Shown piece after piece: positions 20,987 through 30,699 of a stretch of 64,000 bases of DNA. The stretch's first letter is position 1. Every line of letters starts with the position of its first letter. Both the position numbers and the translations under genes were made by a program. The notes under the pieces are model-generated. The model was not told the DNA's origin. It saw only the letters and a list, made by a program, of their open reading frames with translations, and searched no databases. The DNA comes from Trichomonas vaginalis G3 (lineage: Eukaryota; Parabasalia; Trichomonadida; Trichomonadidae), in assembly GCF_026262505.1 (NCBI RefSeq), contig NC_067207.1, positions 33,634,082-33,698,081 of the forward strand, given 5' to 3'.

Positions 20987-23900
20987 ATGTCTTTCTCCAG
21001 AGATCAATTTCCAGAATCTTTTACTAAGGCAGTCGCTATAAACAAAAAGGTATGGAATGTTAAAGCTGATACAGTCCAAGAAACTGTTTCATTGCTGAAA
21101 GATTCAATTTCAAGTTCTCTTTTCAACATTAAAACAGTTATTGATATGATAATCTTTATATATCAGAAGAGAAGTGAAAATATAGAATCTTACCTTACTT
21201 TACTACTCGAAATTATCAAAGTTTTTGATATCAATAACATTCAATCATATTTTACGCTTCAAACACCATTGAAATCTATTTTAGTCAGAAGGAAAATCTT
21301 ATCAGGCAAAGAAGCCCCTGCAAATGCTAATAAAACAGAAGAAGTTTTAATTGCAAACGCAAAAAAAGCAGCTGTTAAACCTACTTTAACAAATCTTGAG
21401 AAATGCATTGAATTCAACTGGAAAGAAGGTATAAATTCATTCAAATCAAAGAATAATTTTAATTATTCATGGGTTAATTGTGTTTTCAACATTGATGCGT
21501 TTCTTGAAAAACTTTGTCACATTGATGATGTGAATAAATCAGATAACCAATCATGGAGTCCTCTTTCTATTGCTTGCAAAGGTGGATATACATTTATTAT
21601 TGAATTTTTGTTGAAGAACGGAGCAGATGTCTATATAAATTACCATTTAACTGCATATTAGATAATAATTCTTTCTCTCTTTCTATTCTCATACAAAACA
21701 ATGTTGATTTAACAACAGTTATTTCAAATGACGAAAACTTACTTATCTTTGCAGTGAAGAATAACTCTATTGAATGTTTGAAGTTATTATTAGAAACTAA
21801 TATTGACATAAACATGAAAGATAAAAGTAATAAAACGGCATTCAATTATTGTTGTGAACTTGGAAAAAATGACATGGCCAAATTATTTATTTCTAAACAA
21901 TGTGACATGACAAATAATTTTCCATTAGATACATTGATAACTAAGAAGAATTATGAACTTATTGAATGCATGTTAAAGAATGGATTTGATGGAAACATTG
22001 TTGGAAAAATGAATAAAACATATCTTCAAGTTGCAGTTTCAAACAAAGATCTGAAACTTGCAACAATTCTTGTCGATAATGGTGCTGAAGTAGAAAAATC
22101 TACTCAACACTTCACATCACCATTAAATATGGCAATTGATCAAAAGAATGTTGAAATGGCAAAATTCCTTATGGATCATGTCAAAGACATCAGTATTGCA
22201 GATTCAAAAGGTTACACGGCATTAAATGCAATTGAAAAGTCTAAGAACCAAGAATTAATTAAATATTATGAAGAAAAATTTGGTCAAATTAATTCTCAAA
22301 AACCAACACCATCACAACAAAAAGTGACACAACCAACTGCTTCATCACGTGTTGAATTACCTAAATCACAACAAAAAGCACCAGTTGCAAACGCTAAAAT
22401 ACAAGAAGATAATGTTGATAATTCAATTGATGAAATTCTTGGTAAATTACCAGAAAATATGAAGAAAGCAACAATTACTAATGAATCAATTTGAAATTTC
22501 AGTGAAAAAGAAAACATTAATGAAGTTATGGCAGAAATTGATTCATCAATTTCATCTAAGATATTCTCTCCTATTTCAATTGCACTCCAAATTTGTTACA
22601 TTGCAAACAGAAGATTATCAAAATTGGATTCCTACAAACAATTATTTGTTACATTTATCACAAAATACAACATTTTGTCGAATGATTATTTCGATTCTCA
22701 TATTGACAAAGATCTTCGACAATTCACTAAAACATCTGATGCCGAAATCGCGAATCATTATCATATGATCAAAGAAATGAATTATTGGAGACAGAAGAAA
22801 TATTTCAAGTATCATTACGAAAACACTGTTTGTAATGTCAGATCATTACTTGACAAATACATCAATTTTGGATATGATGAAAATGATTCACCACTCATTG
22901 CTGCAGCTAGAATGATGATGTTAGAAGTTATGAAATTTGTCAAAAGTGACAGATCTGTTAATTCAAATGAATCATATATTCTTTCTCGCATTGCAATCGA
23001 TTTTAATGACAAAGAAATGCTTACTCTTCTTAATGAATGGGGCATTTCACCACAAGTTTCTGAACGAGAATTAACAAACAACCAAGATTTGTTTGAAAAT
23101 ATCTTAGAATTCGTTCAATCAGATAAACTGAAACCATCTGTTGAAAAACAAATCGTTGATCACAATTTCGACAAAGTGCGTGAGATAATGAAAGGTCGAG
23201 AAGAAGATAGATTGGAATTACTTTCAGAACCATTGAGATATTGTATGTCAGAAAATGACTTGGAAAGTGTTGATTTCATTTTGTCAAATTACCTGAAAGT
23301 TTACGAAAAACTTCCATCATTCAATTTCTCTGCTGTTTATTTATCATTGAACTGGCATTATGATGAAATATTCATTCATCTTCTCAAAACATATAAGGAT
23401 ATTAACTTTGATGAAGTTTATGATGACAAACCACTCTTCTTTGAAGCAATGAGTAATTCTCATTCCGACAATACCATTCTTTACATTATAAATGGTATTA
23501 AAAATATCAATGCTTCTTATTATGATACAACAATTCTCCAGAGACTTGCTGATCATGCATCAAATTATCCAAAATCACTTAGAAGACTTGTTGAAAGAGG
23601 TTGCGATGTCAATTTGTCAACAAAATCATCTTTACCACCATTATTACTAGCTGCACAACGCGATTATGAGACAGCAGTTTTCCTTCTAAAGAATGGGGCA
23701 AACTTCAATAGTGTCAAAACAGCAGATGAAAATATTAGAAACCAAGCCGAATGTTACATTGAAGATTTAATTGATGATCTCTTTAAACATCATGAATTTG
23801 ATTTGATCAAGAATATTGTTGATGCCAACGACAAGTCAAAATATAAACTGATGATAAAACAGATTGCGAAATCATTCGACAGAGAAGATTTAGCTGAAGT

Positions 23901-24812
23901 TGATTTCATTTTGCAAAATTACATCAAGTCTAATGAAAAAGTTTCTGAAACTAATTCGACAGTATTTGCATTTGCTATTTACAATAAAGCACACAAATCT
24001 GTCTGGCATATTATGAACAATTCTGAAATTGATTATGACGAAATTGTCGAAGATTATCCATTAATTTTCTACGCTGTTGAGAACAAAACAACAGATGATG
24101 TTGTTCTTAAAATGGTCAATCAATTGAAAGATGTCAGTCTTGTCAGTCACAACCTATCCATTATTCAGGAATTAGCGAAGAATGCTCCATATTATGACAA
24201 ATCATTTAAGAGATTGATTGAAAGAGGTGCAGATTTCAGAAAAATCCCACCAAATTCAACACCAACAGTTTTATTGTCTGCACAAAATGACTATGATACA
24301 ACTATGTTTTTGCTTGAAAAAGGTGCTGATTTCAACAGTCTTGATGTCAATGGTGATAATATTCTTATGTGTTCATTAATGTGTCCAGGAGACAAGATGT
24401 GGAAATATGTTGTTGAAAAAGGTGTAATTGATTCTCCAAAATCGAATATTTACAAACCAATACATATTGCAGCTATGCATCGAAAATGCGAAGCAATCAA
24501 ATTCTTTGTTTCTAAAGGAGAAGCAGTTGATGTCAGAAACCAAGATGGAATAACACCATTAATGGTTGCTTCTGATACATATGTTGTAGATACGCTTCTT
24601 GGACTTGGTGCCGAAATCAATGGAGTATCTAAAGACGGAAGGACAGCAATGCACTACGCATTCATCAAAAGGAACCATATTGTTGCAATGTATCTAATTC
24701 AGAAGAACGCGCGACATGACATTCGAGACATTTACGGTAAGACAGCTCTTGATTATGGTGATGGCTGGGAATTTTTAGTTGAATTTGCTAAATTAAAAAA
24801 AAAAAAAAAAAA
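20987..24812 (+). pseudogene. Large ankyrin-repeat protein with helical N-terminal modules, decaying
   Basis: The frame starts MSFSRDQFPESFTKAV with a helical module (about 1-90), then ankyrin repeats (SWSPLSIACKGGYTFIIEFLLKNGAD). It shifts frame near 21640-21655, continues with ankyrins to 22494, meets an in-frame TGA at 22492-22494, then continues in frame with a second helical module (ALQICYIANRRLSKLDSYKQLF) and about ten more ankyrins (GITPLMVASDTYVVDTLLGL, DGRTAMHYAFIKRNHIVAMY). The 3' end runs through an 18-19 bp A-run straight into the Polinton 1 inverted repeat. Such proteins are a huge trichomonad family that probably mediates protein binding. It may instead be two neighbouring genes, the second starting near 22528 and intact up to the insertion. 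Confidence 0.75.
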
Positions 24813-24976
24813 AGGTAGTGGGGCTTCCAGGGGCTGCGCCCCTTCTAGCCCTGAAGATGTTTAGTATAAATGAAGTTTATATTTGGAGGGCTTCCAGGCG
24901 CGTTGCGCCCTCTAGCCCATAAGAAATTTTTCCCAAGACCCAAGAGGAGGACCGAACCCCAGCCGACCAGCCGGTG
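24813..24976 (+). repeat. Left terminal inverted repeat of Polinton 1 (tandemly doubled)
   Basis: The outer unit (24813-24853) matches the extreme right end of the element. A second, related unit starts at 24887 and continues through CCCAAGACCCAAGAGGAGGA and GACCAGCCGGTGA, matching the inner part of the right repeat. Both units hold a GC-rich palindrome (GGGGCTGCGCCCC or a variant). The GC-rich ends contrast with about 30% GC around them. Confidence 0.9.
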
Positions 24977-25054
24977 ACACTTTTTGTGTCGCTTTTCACA
25001 AATTATATATGTTTTCATGTTTTGTCACTTTTCTGTCACTTTTCAGGTAAAAAC

Positions 25055-25077
25055 ATTTTTATTATTATATATAAATG
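25055..25077 (+). promoter_or_regulatory. Polinton gene leader motif (example)
   Basis: TTTTTATTATTATATATAAATG: a T-run, then a TATA-like stretch ending within 0-5 bases of the start codon. The same layout precedes the ATGs at 26414, 27527, 30108, 36176, 37953, 38651, 40540 and 44123 in element 1 and 56378, 56873 and 58087 in element 2, and minus-strand starts at 41427, 44103, 62469 and 63685. Host genes in the window do not show it consistently. It is probably the element's own core promoter. Confidence 0.5.
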
Positions 25078-25893
25078 AATTTTACAAAACCTCCGTTACC
25101 GTTCTTTGGAAATAAGAGTAGATGTAAAGATATTATATTGAGAGAACTTAAGAAACTACCGAATGGTCTAACATTTGTAGATTTGTTCGGTGGAAGTTTC
25201 TATATATCCCATTTATGTCATACCGTATTTCCTGACTCAAAGATTATATGCAATGACTTCGACAACTATATGAACCGTCTCAAACATATTCCAGACACAA
25301 ACAATATATTGAAAGAGTTAAAAGAAAAGATACCTATAGGTAAGATGGAACGTATACCATTAGATAAGAAAAATATTGTGAGAGAGGTTTTGAAAAAAGC
25401 AGAATATATAGACTGGGATAGTATATCTGCTAGACTATTATATAGTGGTGCTATAAGAGTTCATGACATTGAAACACTTATGTCAAAAGTTTTATATCTT
25501 AACTATACAAATGTTTTCAAAGAGGACATAGAAAAATATATTGAGGGTATAGAGTTTGTGAGATGTCATTGGACAGAGTTGTATGAAAAATATAAAGACA
25601 AGGAAAATGTTTTCTTTATAGTGGACCCGCCGTTCTATAACACATGGGATTTTCAATACCAAGTAGACTGGACTTTGAGAGACTCTTTAGAAACTTTAGA
25701 CGTTATACATAACCATCCATGCTTTTACTTTACATCCGATAAAAGTGGTTTGGAAACCGTTATGAGATGGTTAGAGGACATACATGACTATGAGTTTAGA
25801 TATGACAAGATAGAATATGAGAGAGGTCCTATAAACCGGAGAAAGTGTCACAATAAAGAAATTTTATTAGTAAGTAAATGTGGTTTGAAATAG
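25075..25893 (+). CDS. D12-class N6-adenine DNA methyltransferase
   Basis: 272 residues; an intact-looking frame in Polinton 1. Visible motifs: PPLPFFGNKSR near the N-terminus (AdoMet-binding motif X), VDLFGGSFYISHL (motif I), IICNDFDNYMNRL, and the catalytic DPPF at residues 184-187 followed by YN (motif IV). This is the order of Dam-like alpha-class enzymes, which methylate adenine N6 in a short site. In the element it may mark or protect its own DNA or alter host chromatin; that is inference. It is the first gene inside the left inverted repeat. Its leader is a T-rich run ending TATATAAATG. Its 3' end overlaps the next small gene by 16 bp. Confidence 0.92.
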   Translation: MNFTKPPLPFFGNKSRCKDIILRELKKLPNGLTFVDLFGGSFYISHLCHTVFPDSKIICNDFDNYMNRLKHIPDTNNILKELKEKIPIGKMERIPLDKKNIVREVLKKAEYIDWDSISARLLYSGAIRVHDIETLMSKVLYLNYTNVFKEDIEKYIEGIEFVRCHWTELYEKYKDKENVFFIVDPPFYNTWDFQYQVDWTLRDSLETLDVIHNHPCFYFTSDKSGLETVMRWLEDIHDYEFRYDKIEYERGPINRRKCHNKEILLVSKCGLK

Positions 25894-26009
25894 GACTACT
25901 TGTTTTAGGTTTTTTCCATTGTGTCATTTATTTATTTGACGTGGCAGAAAAGTACAGAGAATATGAAGATGAACCAATGCCTGCAAATGTTCAGTATATG
26001 TACTCGTAA
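25878..26009 (+). CDS. 43-residue membrane protein
   Basis: A short frame starting MWFEIGLLVLGFFHCVIYLF, a clear single membrane span (about residues 4-21), followed by an acidic, Tyr-rich tail (AEKYREYEDEPMP). It overlaps the end of the methyltransferase gene in another frame. Small single-span proteins are common in virus-like elements. Function unknown; it could equally be a chance frame, but the span is well formed. Confidence 0.5.
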   Translation: MWFEIGLLVLGFFHCVIYLFDVAEKYREYEDEPMPANVQYMYS

Positions 26010-26032
26010 GAGATATTTTTATCTAATATTAA

Positions 26033-26395
26033 ATGGACGCACAGAACTTAGCGAATGCACAGCAACCTGGACAACCAAACCCAGAGAATATTCCAAATGA
26101 AGTTAGAATACAAACTGCAATGGCAAACTATGGTCAAGTGCCAACAGATGTACAAATGCAAACTGCCATGTCAAATGACGCTGCGTTAGGTTTGCCACCA
26201 TGGTATGCAAATATGAGATGGAAAGAGTTTTATACAAACCCTGAAGTGGGATATAAACAACTTTATGCAGATGACGCGAACACAGGAGTTGACCCAGAAT
26301 ATGTTTTCTACCAGAGGAGAAACAGAATGTATGAGCTCCAGTTAAAGAATGCTATGGAACTCAACAGGAAACGTAAGAGACTAGGCGGACATTAG
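26033..26395 (+). CDS. Small hypothetical structural-type protein, 120 residues
   Basis: Begins MDAQNLANAQQPGQPNPENI, a Gln/Asn/Pro-rich leader, with a repeated VRIQTAMANYGQVP / VQMQTAMSNDAALG segment, an aromatic middle (PPWYANMRWKEFYTNPEVGY) and a basic C-terminus (NRKRKRLGGH). No family recognised. The leader ATATTAAATG matches other genes of the element. The basic tail and low-complexity front would suit a DNA- or capsid-associated protein, by inference only. Confidence 0.6.
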   Translation: MDAQNLANAQQPGQPNPENIPNEVRIQTAMANYGQVPTDVQMQTAMSNDAALGLPPWYANMRWKEFYTNPEVGYKQLYADDANTGVDPEYVFYQRRNRMYELQLKNAMELNRKRKRLGGH

Positions 26396-26413
26396 ATTTT
26401 TACATATAGTAAA

Positions 26414-26656
26414 ATGGGTTTCTTCAGTAGTATTGGAAACTTCTTCAGAAGAGTTGGAAGAGGTATATGGAATGGAATAAAATCTGTCGGAAAAGGAATT
26501 TGGAACGGTGTCAAAAATATTGGTAAAAGAGTAGGTCAGTTCGTTGGTATTATACCTAAAGACCCTGAACCAGAAGAACAAGCTCCTGTTATACAACAGC
26601 CTGAACCTGCACCACAGTCTAGTTGGCAACCAAATCCAACACCTCAACCGTATTAA
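26414..26656 (+). CDS. Short amphipathic protein with myristoylation-type start
   Basis: 80 residues. MGFFSSIGNFFRRVGRGIWN begins with Gly2 and Ser6, the pattern for N-myristoylation. Residues 2-45 repeat a G-x-W-N-G-h-K-x-h-G-K motif (GIWNGIKSVGK, GIWNGVKNIGK), making a basic amphipathic helix of the membrane-lytic kind. The rest (46-80) is Pro/Gln-rich (EPEEQAPVIQQPEPAPQ). Comparable small proteins in non-enveloped DNA viruses help penetrate membranes or bind capsid interiors; that role is inferred here. The 30108 gene is a second protein of the same design. Confidence 0.6.
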   Translation: MGFFSSIGNFFRRVGRGIWNGIKSVGKGIWNGVKNIGKRVGQFVGIIPKDPEPEEQAPVIQQPEPAPQSSWQPNPTPQPY

Positions 26657-26660
26657 AAAA

Positions 26661-27509
26661 TTATATTTTTACCGTTCGATAGTAGTTGTATATGAAACTA
26701 AGTTCTAAGTAAAACGCATGGTATAATGGAATTATTCTTTTTCTTCCATCTGTAGTAAACCATACTTGAAAGTCTGAAATACTTCCACTCGGTGGTTCAT
26801 ATAGCTTTGTAGGTTTTTCGTAAAAGTCATTTGCCAAGCATAAGAAAGAGTTTTGGGCGCCAGAAAATGAAGCATGAACAATAATAGCAGCTGGATCGAA
26901 AACATTTTCATATGTTCCATTAGGGTTTTCGACTTCATAAAAGTCTGGGTGTACTGGATATGCTGCAGGCTGATTTAACATCCTCATAAATCTATACCAT
27001 GCCAAGTTGTTATATTTTGTAGAAATATAAACGTTTTCTCCAAGGTCTTCTATTTTATTGATTTTAACAGTTGCATTTTTCCTGTCATAAATAATATCGA
27101 GATGGTATTCTCCTTCGTCAATGTTATACTGGTTTGCATATTCGATATAGATATCGTTTATTTTTTCTTGAAAAGCTTGAAGAGTTGTTTCTAAGTTTAC
27201 AAGCAAACTAACTTGTAAAAGTTTTCCCTGTTCAAATTTCTCATACATACGTTTTTCTTTGTTATAGTATCGAACTTCAAAACCGACCGTAAATGGGAAA
27301 CCATGTATGGCTTCTGAAATGAACTTCATTCTACGAAAGCCAATAGCTTTTGTGACAGATGGGTCTCTTAACTATCTTAATGGGTAGTCAAAACGATAGC
27401 CTTCATGCTTTACGGTCTCTGTCTCAAACTTTTGACCGACATTAGTAAAAAGTTCATCTAATGGTTTAGTTGTAGCAACTCTTGAATTTTCTTTTTCTAT
27501 TGAAAGCAT
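26661..27509 (-). pseudogene. Element-specific protein family, copy 1 (broken)
   Basis: The main frame (27329-26661, about 222 residues) contains FTVGFEVRYYNKEKRMYEKF, FSGAQNSFLCLANDFYEKPT, FQVWFTTDGRKRIIPLYHAF and ends YLELSFIYNYYRTVKI. It is clearly paralogous to the plus-strand copy at 31723-32583; the shared tail pattern is SxSDFQVWFTT-G--xIIPLY--FYLELSFIYNY. Homology also extends upstream to about 27509, so this copy is broken. The beta-rich, aromatic make-up suggests a structural domain. I do not recognise the family. Confidence 0.6.
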
Positions 27510-27526
27510 ATTTTATCTAGAATAAA

Positions 27527-29134
27527 ATGTCGAAAGATATTGCTTCCATAAGAGAAATACAACACAACCGACAACTCATTATGCAAGCTCTAAATAAGAA
27601 CACAACAAACTTTTCAAACTATTCTAAGATATCTGAGTCATTGAAAGAAGGAAACTTAAAACTGACATTAAACCCAATGACAGATGAGTTTCTATTTCAA
27701 GACAATAAGAACAATACTGTCTGTATAAATCCAACAAAAGGAACTTTAAACGAGAAACCTATAAATGAACTTCTTTTGAAGGCAGATGTTGACAACAAAG
27801 CTGACAAAGAATATGTAGACGATGCAATAGCAAAAGAAGCAGAAAGAGCTAACAATGCTTATGCAACAAAAGAACATACTCATCCTGAACTAGCAGACAA
27901 AACATATGTTGACAATAAAATGTCAAGTGAAGTGACAAGAGCTGAAAACGAATATTCTAAAAAGACTCATATACATTCTATATCTGATATTACAAACTTA
28001 CAAGAAACCTTAAACAGTAAAAGTGCCGTTGGACATACACATACATCTTCTGAAATAACAGACTTAAACGTTAGCCTTGAAAAGAAAGCAGATAAAACAT
28101 ATGTCAATGAAATATACCAAAGTTTGATAGGAACAACAAAAAATATTGAAACTATTGTTGGTGACTTTTCTGTCAATGAAGAAAATAAATATTTTAGATG
28201 GCAGTTTGTACACTCCTTAAAAAATGGTATACGGTGGAAACTCATTCCGAAAAATAACAATGAAATGTATGTAAGTTATAAAAAGAATAATGGCACACAA
28301 GTTAAAGTTCCATTAGACAACAACTGCTACTTAAACTTATATGGAGACGAACAAAAGAAATATTTCCGAGTTTATGAAATGGCAGATATGACATTGCCTG
28401 ACCCAGCTCCAGCACCATATTATTATGACTATGGAGATGACGACAGAACACCACATGTAGATGAACAAAAGCTAACATTATATTTAGATTATTATAGATA
28501 TAAAAGATATAATGCAATAGAAAAAACGAGAATAGTATATTATTATACAGATGACAGAAATAAATATTATAGTCAAGATTTTACCTACCCTGAAAACATA
28601 AGATTATATTATAAAAAATATTCTGACACAAACCAGAAGAAACCTGAAATAGTTGCACTATATTTTAAGTTCAAAAGAGACAATCCTATAATATCTCATA
28701 TGTTTGATTTAATGAACCCAGTAGGTTCTATTTATACATCTATGGAAGCAAGAGGTCCTCAAGTAATGTTTGGTGTTGGTGCATGGGAACAAATAGTCGA
28801 CAGGTTTTTGTATTGTGCAAACTCTTCAAAGGAAACAGGTGGAAGTAAAACGATTTCAGGTGAAAATTTACCTGCGCACAGTCACTACATAGATTTAAGT
28901 ACATCTCAAGCAGGTTGGCATAAGCATAGATATTGGGATTGGTCAGCAATGACAAAAGGTAAAGGATATGATGTTAAAGACGACGTTAAGTTTGCCATAA
29001 ATTGTTACTGGGACGATACACAGGGAGAAGGAAACCATACACATTTCGTTTCAGGATATACACAAACAACGGGACAAAGTAAAGAATACATGCCACCTTA
29101 CATGACAGTTTACGCATGGTATAGAATTGCTTAG
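27527..29134 (+). CDS. Fibre-like protein with phage tail-collar C-terminal domain
   Basis: 535 residues. The N-terminal part has helical segments, then repeats typical of phage tail fibres (YVDDAIAKEAERANNAYATK, EHTHPELADKTYVDNKM, VGHTHTSSEITDLN; about 85-205). A Tyr-rich middle follows (YYYDYGDDDRTPH, YYRYKRYNA). The C-terminal 150 residues match the tail-collar/receptor-binding pattern: NPVGSIYTSMEARGPQVMFG, GAWEQIVDRFLYCANSSKET, GGSKTISGENLPAHSH, and the ending PPYMTVYAWYRIA. In phages these trimeric fibres bind the host surface. In the element it would suit a virion spike; that is inference. The frame is intact and its leader reads TTATCTAGAATAAAATG. The 3' end overlaps the convergent integrase gene by 4 bp. 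Confidence 0.85.
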   Translation: MSKDIASIREIQHNRQLIMQALNKNTTNFSNYSKISESLKEGNLKLTLNPMTDEFLFQDNKNNTVCINPTKGTLNEKPINELLLKADVDNKADKEYVDDAIAKEAERANNAYATKEHTHPELADKTYVDNKMSSEVTRAENEYSKKTHIHSISDITNLQETLNSKSAVGHTHTSSEITDLNVSLEKKADKTYVNEIYQSLIGTTKNIETIVGDFSVNEENKYFRWQFVHSLKNGIRWKLIPKNNNEMYVSYKKNNGTQVKVPLDNNCYLNLYGDEQKKYFRVYEMADMTLPDPAPAPYYYDYGDDDRTPHVDEQKLTLYLDYYRYKRYNAIEKTRIVYYYTDDRNKYYSQDFTYPENIRLYYKKYSDTNQKKPEIVALYFKFKRDNPIISHMFDLMNPVGSIYTSMEARGPQVMFGVGAWEQIVDRFLYCANSSKETGGSKTISGENLPAHSHYIDLSTSQAGWHKHRYWDWSAMTKGKGYDVKDDVKFAINCYWDDTQGEGNHTHFVSGYTQTTGQSKEYMPPYMTVYAWYRIA

Positions 29135-30090
29135 TCGTCATTTTCAACTTCTTTAGCATATTCGTCAGGAGTTGTCTTATATTTGTTAGGAACTGTCTTT
29201 GAAAGTATACCACCTTGAACTTTGACAAGTTTGAAACGAGGTCTGACAATAGTAGTTTTATCTTCTGCTTGCAGTGTGTACATTTTGCCATGTTTGCCTA
29301 AAACTTCATAATATTCTCTTGTATACTTTCTTCTATTTTTACGAACACGAATGTGAGTACCTATCGGGTTCCCATTGTTGTCATAGTCAATAGTATTTTC
29401 ATATGGGTCGCGTTTAGGTATTTCTATTTTTACTTTGTCACCTTTCTGAAGTTTGAAGCCCGGCATTCTTTCTTGTTTGTCTCTTTTGACTAAATTATTA
29501 AATATATAGTCTTTCTCTAAGTCAGGGTTGTTTTTCATTTCTTCGGGGGAGTGGTTTCCCAAACCTTTTTGTTTACGGTTATTGTAAATATTTAAAACTT
29601 GTCTCATCTTTGCCATGGAGAAGTGTCTATATTTGTCGTCATATGACATTTCATTTGCTTCACCACCTTGTGGTTGGTTTAAGTCTCTTAACATTTTTAT
29701 ACATCCGTCAATGACACCAAGAGCAGAATGGTTTTGGTCGACAATGAAATATTGGTTTACATTTTTTGAACGCAGATAGTTTTTAATATCATCTGATTTG
29801 AAAGAACTTTCACAGTCAGATGTCAGTTTTGTTGGATGGTATTTGTCAACGAATATTGTCAAAGCGGTTTTCACATCTAAAATATTTTTGGACTGTAATG
29901 GTATGGCTTCACAGTATCTTGTGTTTTGACCAACAAATATTAACCAGTATGGTGGTCCATCTGTTCTAACTCTCGGAATGTTTTCCAAGATATCCATAAA
30001 CCAAGCATTTGGTGTTGAACTAAAGATTTTTATCATGAGTGCTTTCTTTGTCGCTTTAGAAACATAGGGGTCCTTGTTTGGATTCGTCAT
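29131..30090 (-). CDS. Polinton integrase (retroviral-type, rve fold)
   Basis: 319 residues. The core holds WFMDILENIP (Asp33), LTSDCESSF (Asp92) and NHSALGVIDGCIKMLRD (Asp129), with the spacing of a DDE/D catalytic triad (36 residues between the last two). The C-terminal region (about 225-300, GFKLQKGDKVKIEIPKRDPY ... RPRFKLVKV) looks like the SH3-like domain of retroviral-type integrases. The enzyme joins the element ends to target DNA. The gene is divergent from the amphipathic protein at 30108, 17 bp away, so the two share a short promoter region. Confidence 0.9.
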   Translation of the reverse strand: MTNPNKDPYVSKATKKALMIKIFSSTPNAWFMDILENIPRVRTDGPPYWLIFVGQNTRYCEAIPLQSKNILDVKTALTIFVDKYHPTKLTSDCESSFKSDDIKNYLRSKNVNQYFIVDQNHSALGVIDGCIKMLRDLNQPQGGEANEMSYDDKYRHFSMAKMRQVLNIYNNRKQKGLGNHSPEEMKNNPDLEKDYIFNNLVKRDKQERMPGFKLQKGDKVKIEIPKRDPYENTIDYDNNGNPIGTHIRVRKNRRKYTREYYEVLGKHGKMYTLQAEDKTTIVRPRFKLVKVQGGILSKTVPNKYKTTPDEYAKEVENDD

Positions 30091-30107
30091 TTTTTAACCC
30101 ATAAGAA

Positions 30108-30347
30108 ATGGGTTTATTTGGCGCATTAGCAGGAGTCGCATCTAGATTTTTGCCCGCAGTGGGAACAATAGCTAGAGGTGCATTTGGAATTGGAAGGAAG
30201 ATTTTGAGTACATTAGGTATACTTAAAGAGAAAGCACAACCTATTATACAAACTGTACAGAAAGGTTGGGATGTAGCACGAGATGCAACAAATCTTATTC
30301 CAAATCCTGAAACAGAGGAAAAGTTCAAGGATGGATGGACAATGTAG
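30108..30347 (+). CDS. Second short amphipathic protein with GLFGA start
   Basis: 79 residues. MGLFGALAGVASRFLPAVGT is Gly-Ala-Leu-rich and amphipathic, with Gly2 placed for myristoylation and a GLFGA opening like membrane-active peptides. A basic stretch (GRKILSTLGILKEKAQP) and an acidic end (PNPETEEKFKDGW) follow. Design and length parallel the 26414 protein, suggesting two minor virion proteins of one kind. Leader AACCCATAAGAAATG. The next frame (30335) overlaps its end by 13 bp. Confidence 0.55.
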   Translation: MGLFGALAGVASRFLPAVGTIARGAFGIGRKILSTLGILKEKAQPIIQTVQKGWDVARDATNLIPNPETEEKFKDGWTM

Positions 30348-30520
30348 GAAGACAAGCAGGAAACTATTATAACAAAGCAAATGACTACTATAACCAAGCA
30401 GGACACTATATGGACCAAGGTGAAAGATTCTTTAACAGAGGATATAACCATGCACAACAGTGGGTAAACAATAACCAACCTCAACCGCCTCAACGTGGGG
30501 AATGTAAAGTTTTTTACTGA
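30335..30520 (+). CDS. Tyr/Asn/Gln-rich small protein
   Basis: 61 residues, MDNVGRQAGNYYNKANDYYN..., with a loose repeat NYYNKAND / DYYNQAGH / HYMDQGE / FFNRGYNH and a Pro-rich end. It overlaps the previous gene. Low complexity, function unknown; possibly a spacer-like virion protein or the downstream part of the same transcription unit. Confidence 0.4.
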   Translation: MDNVGRQAGNYYNKANDYYNQAGHYMDQGERFFNRGYNHAQQWVNNNQPQPPQRGECKVFY

Positions 30521-30552
30521 GATGAAATGAACAATACAGCATTGAGAACAAA

Positions 30553-30681
30553 ATGGGTTTCAAGATGGATTTGTCGGCTTCCAGCAGTTACACCACGTGT
30601 TTGTCAAGTCTTCCTATACCTCAGGAAGTTTTAGACCGACTTAAAAAACCTAAACAACCAGTTGAAAACAAACCAAACTAA
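30553..30681 (+). CDS. 42-residue hypothetical protein
   Basis: Starts MGFKMDLSASSSYTTCLSSL, a third frame with Gly2 in this cluster, and ends KPKQPVENKPN. The DNA before it (30510-30530) and after it (30684-30703) shares the 19-bp string TTTTTACTGAGATGAAATG, which may be a gene-boundary signal. No family known. Confidence 0.35.
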   Translation: MGFKMDLSASSSYTTCLSSLPIPQEVLDRLKKPKQPVENKPN

Positions 30682-30699
30682 AATTTTTTACTGAGATGA

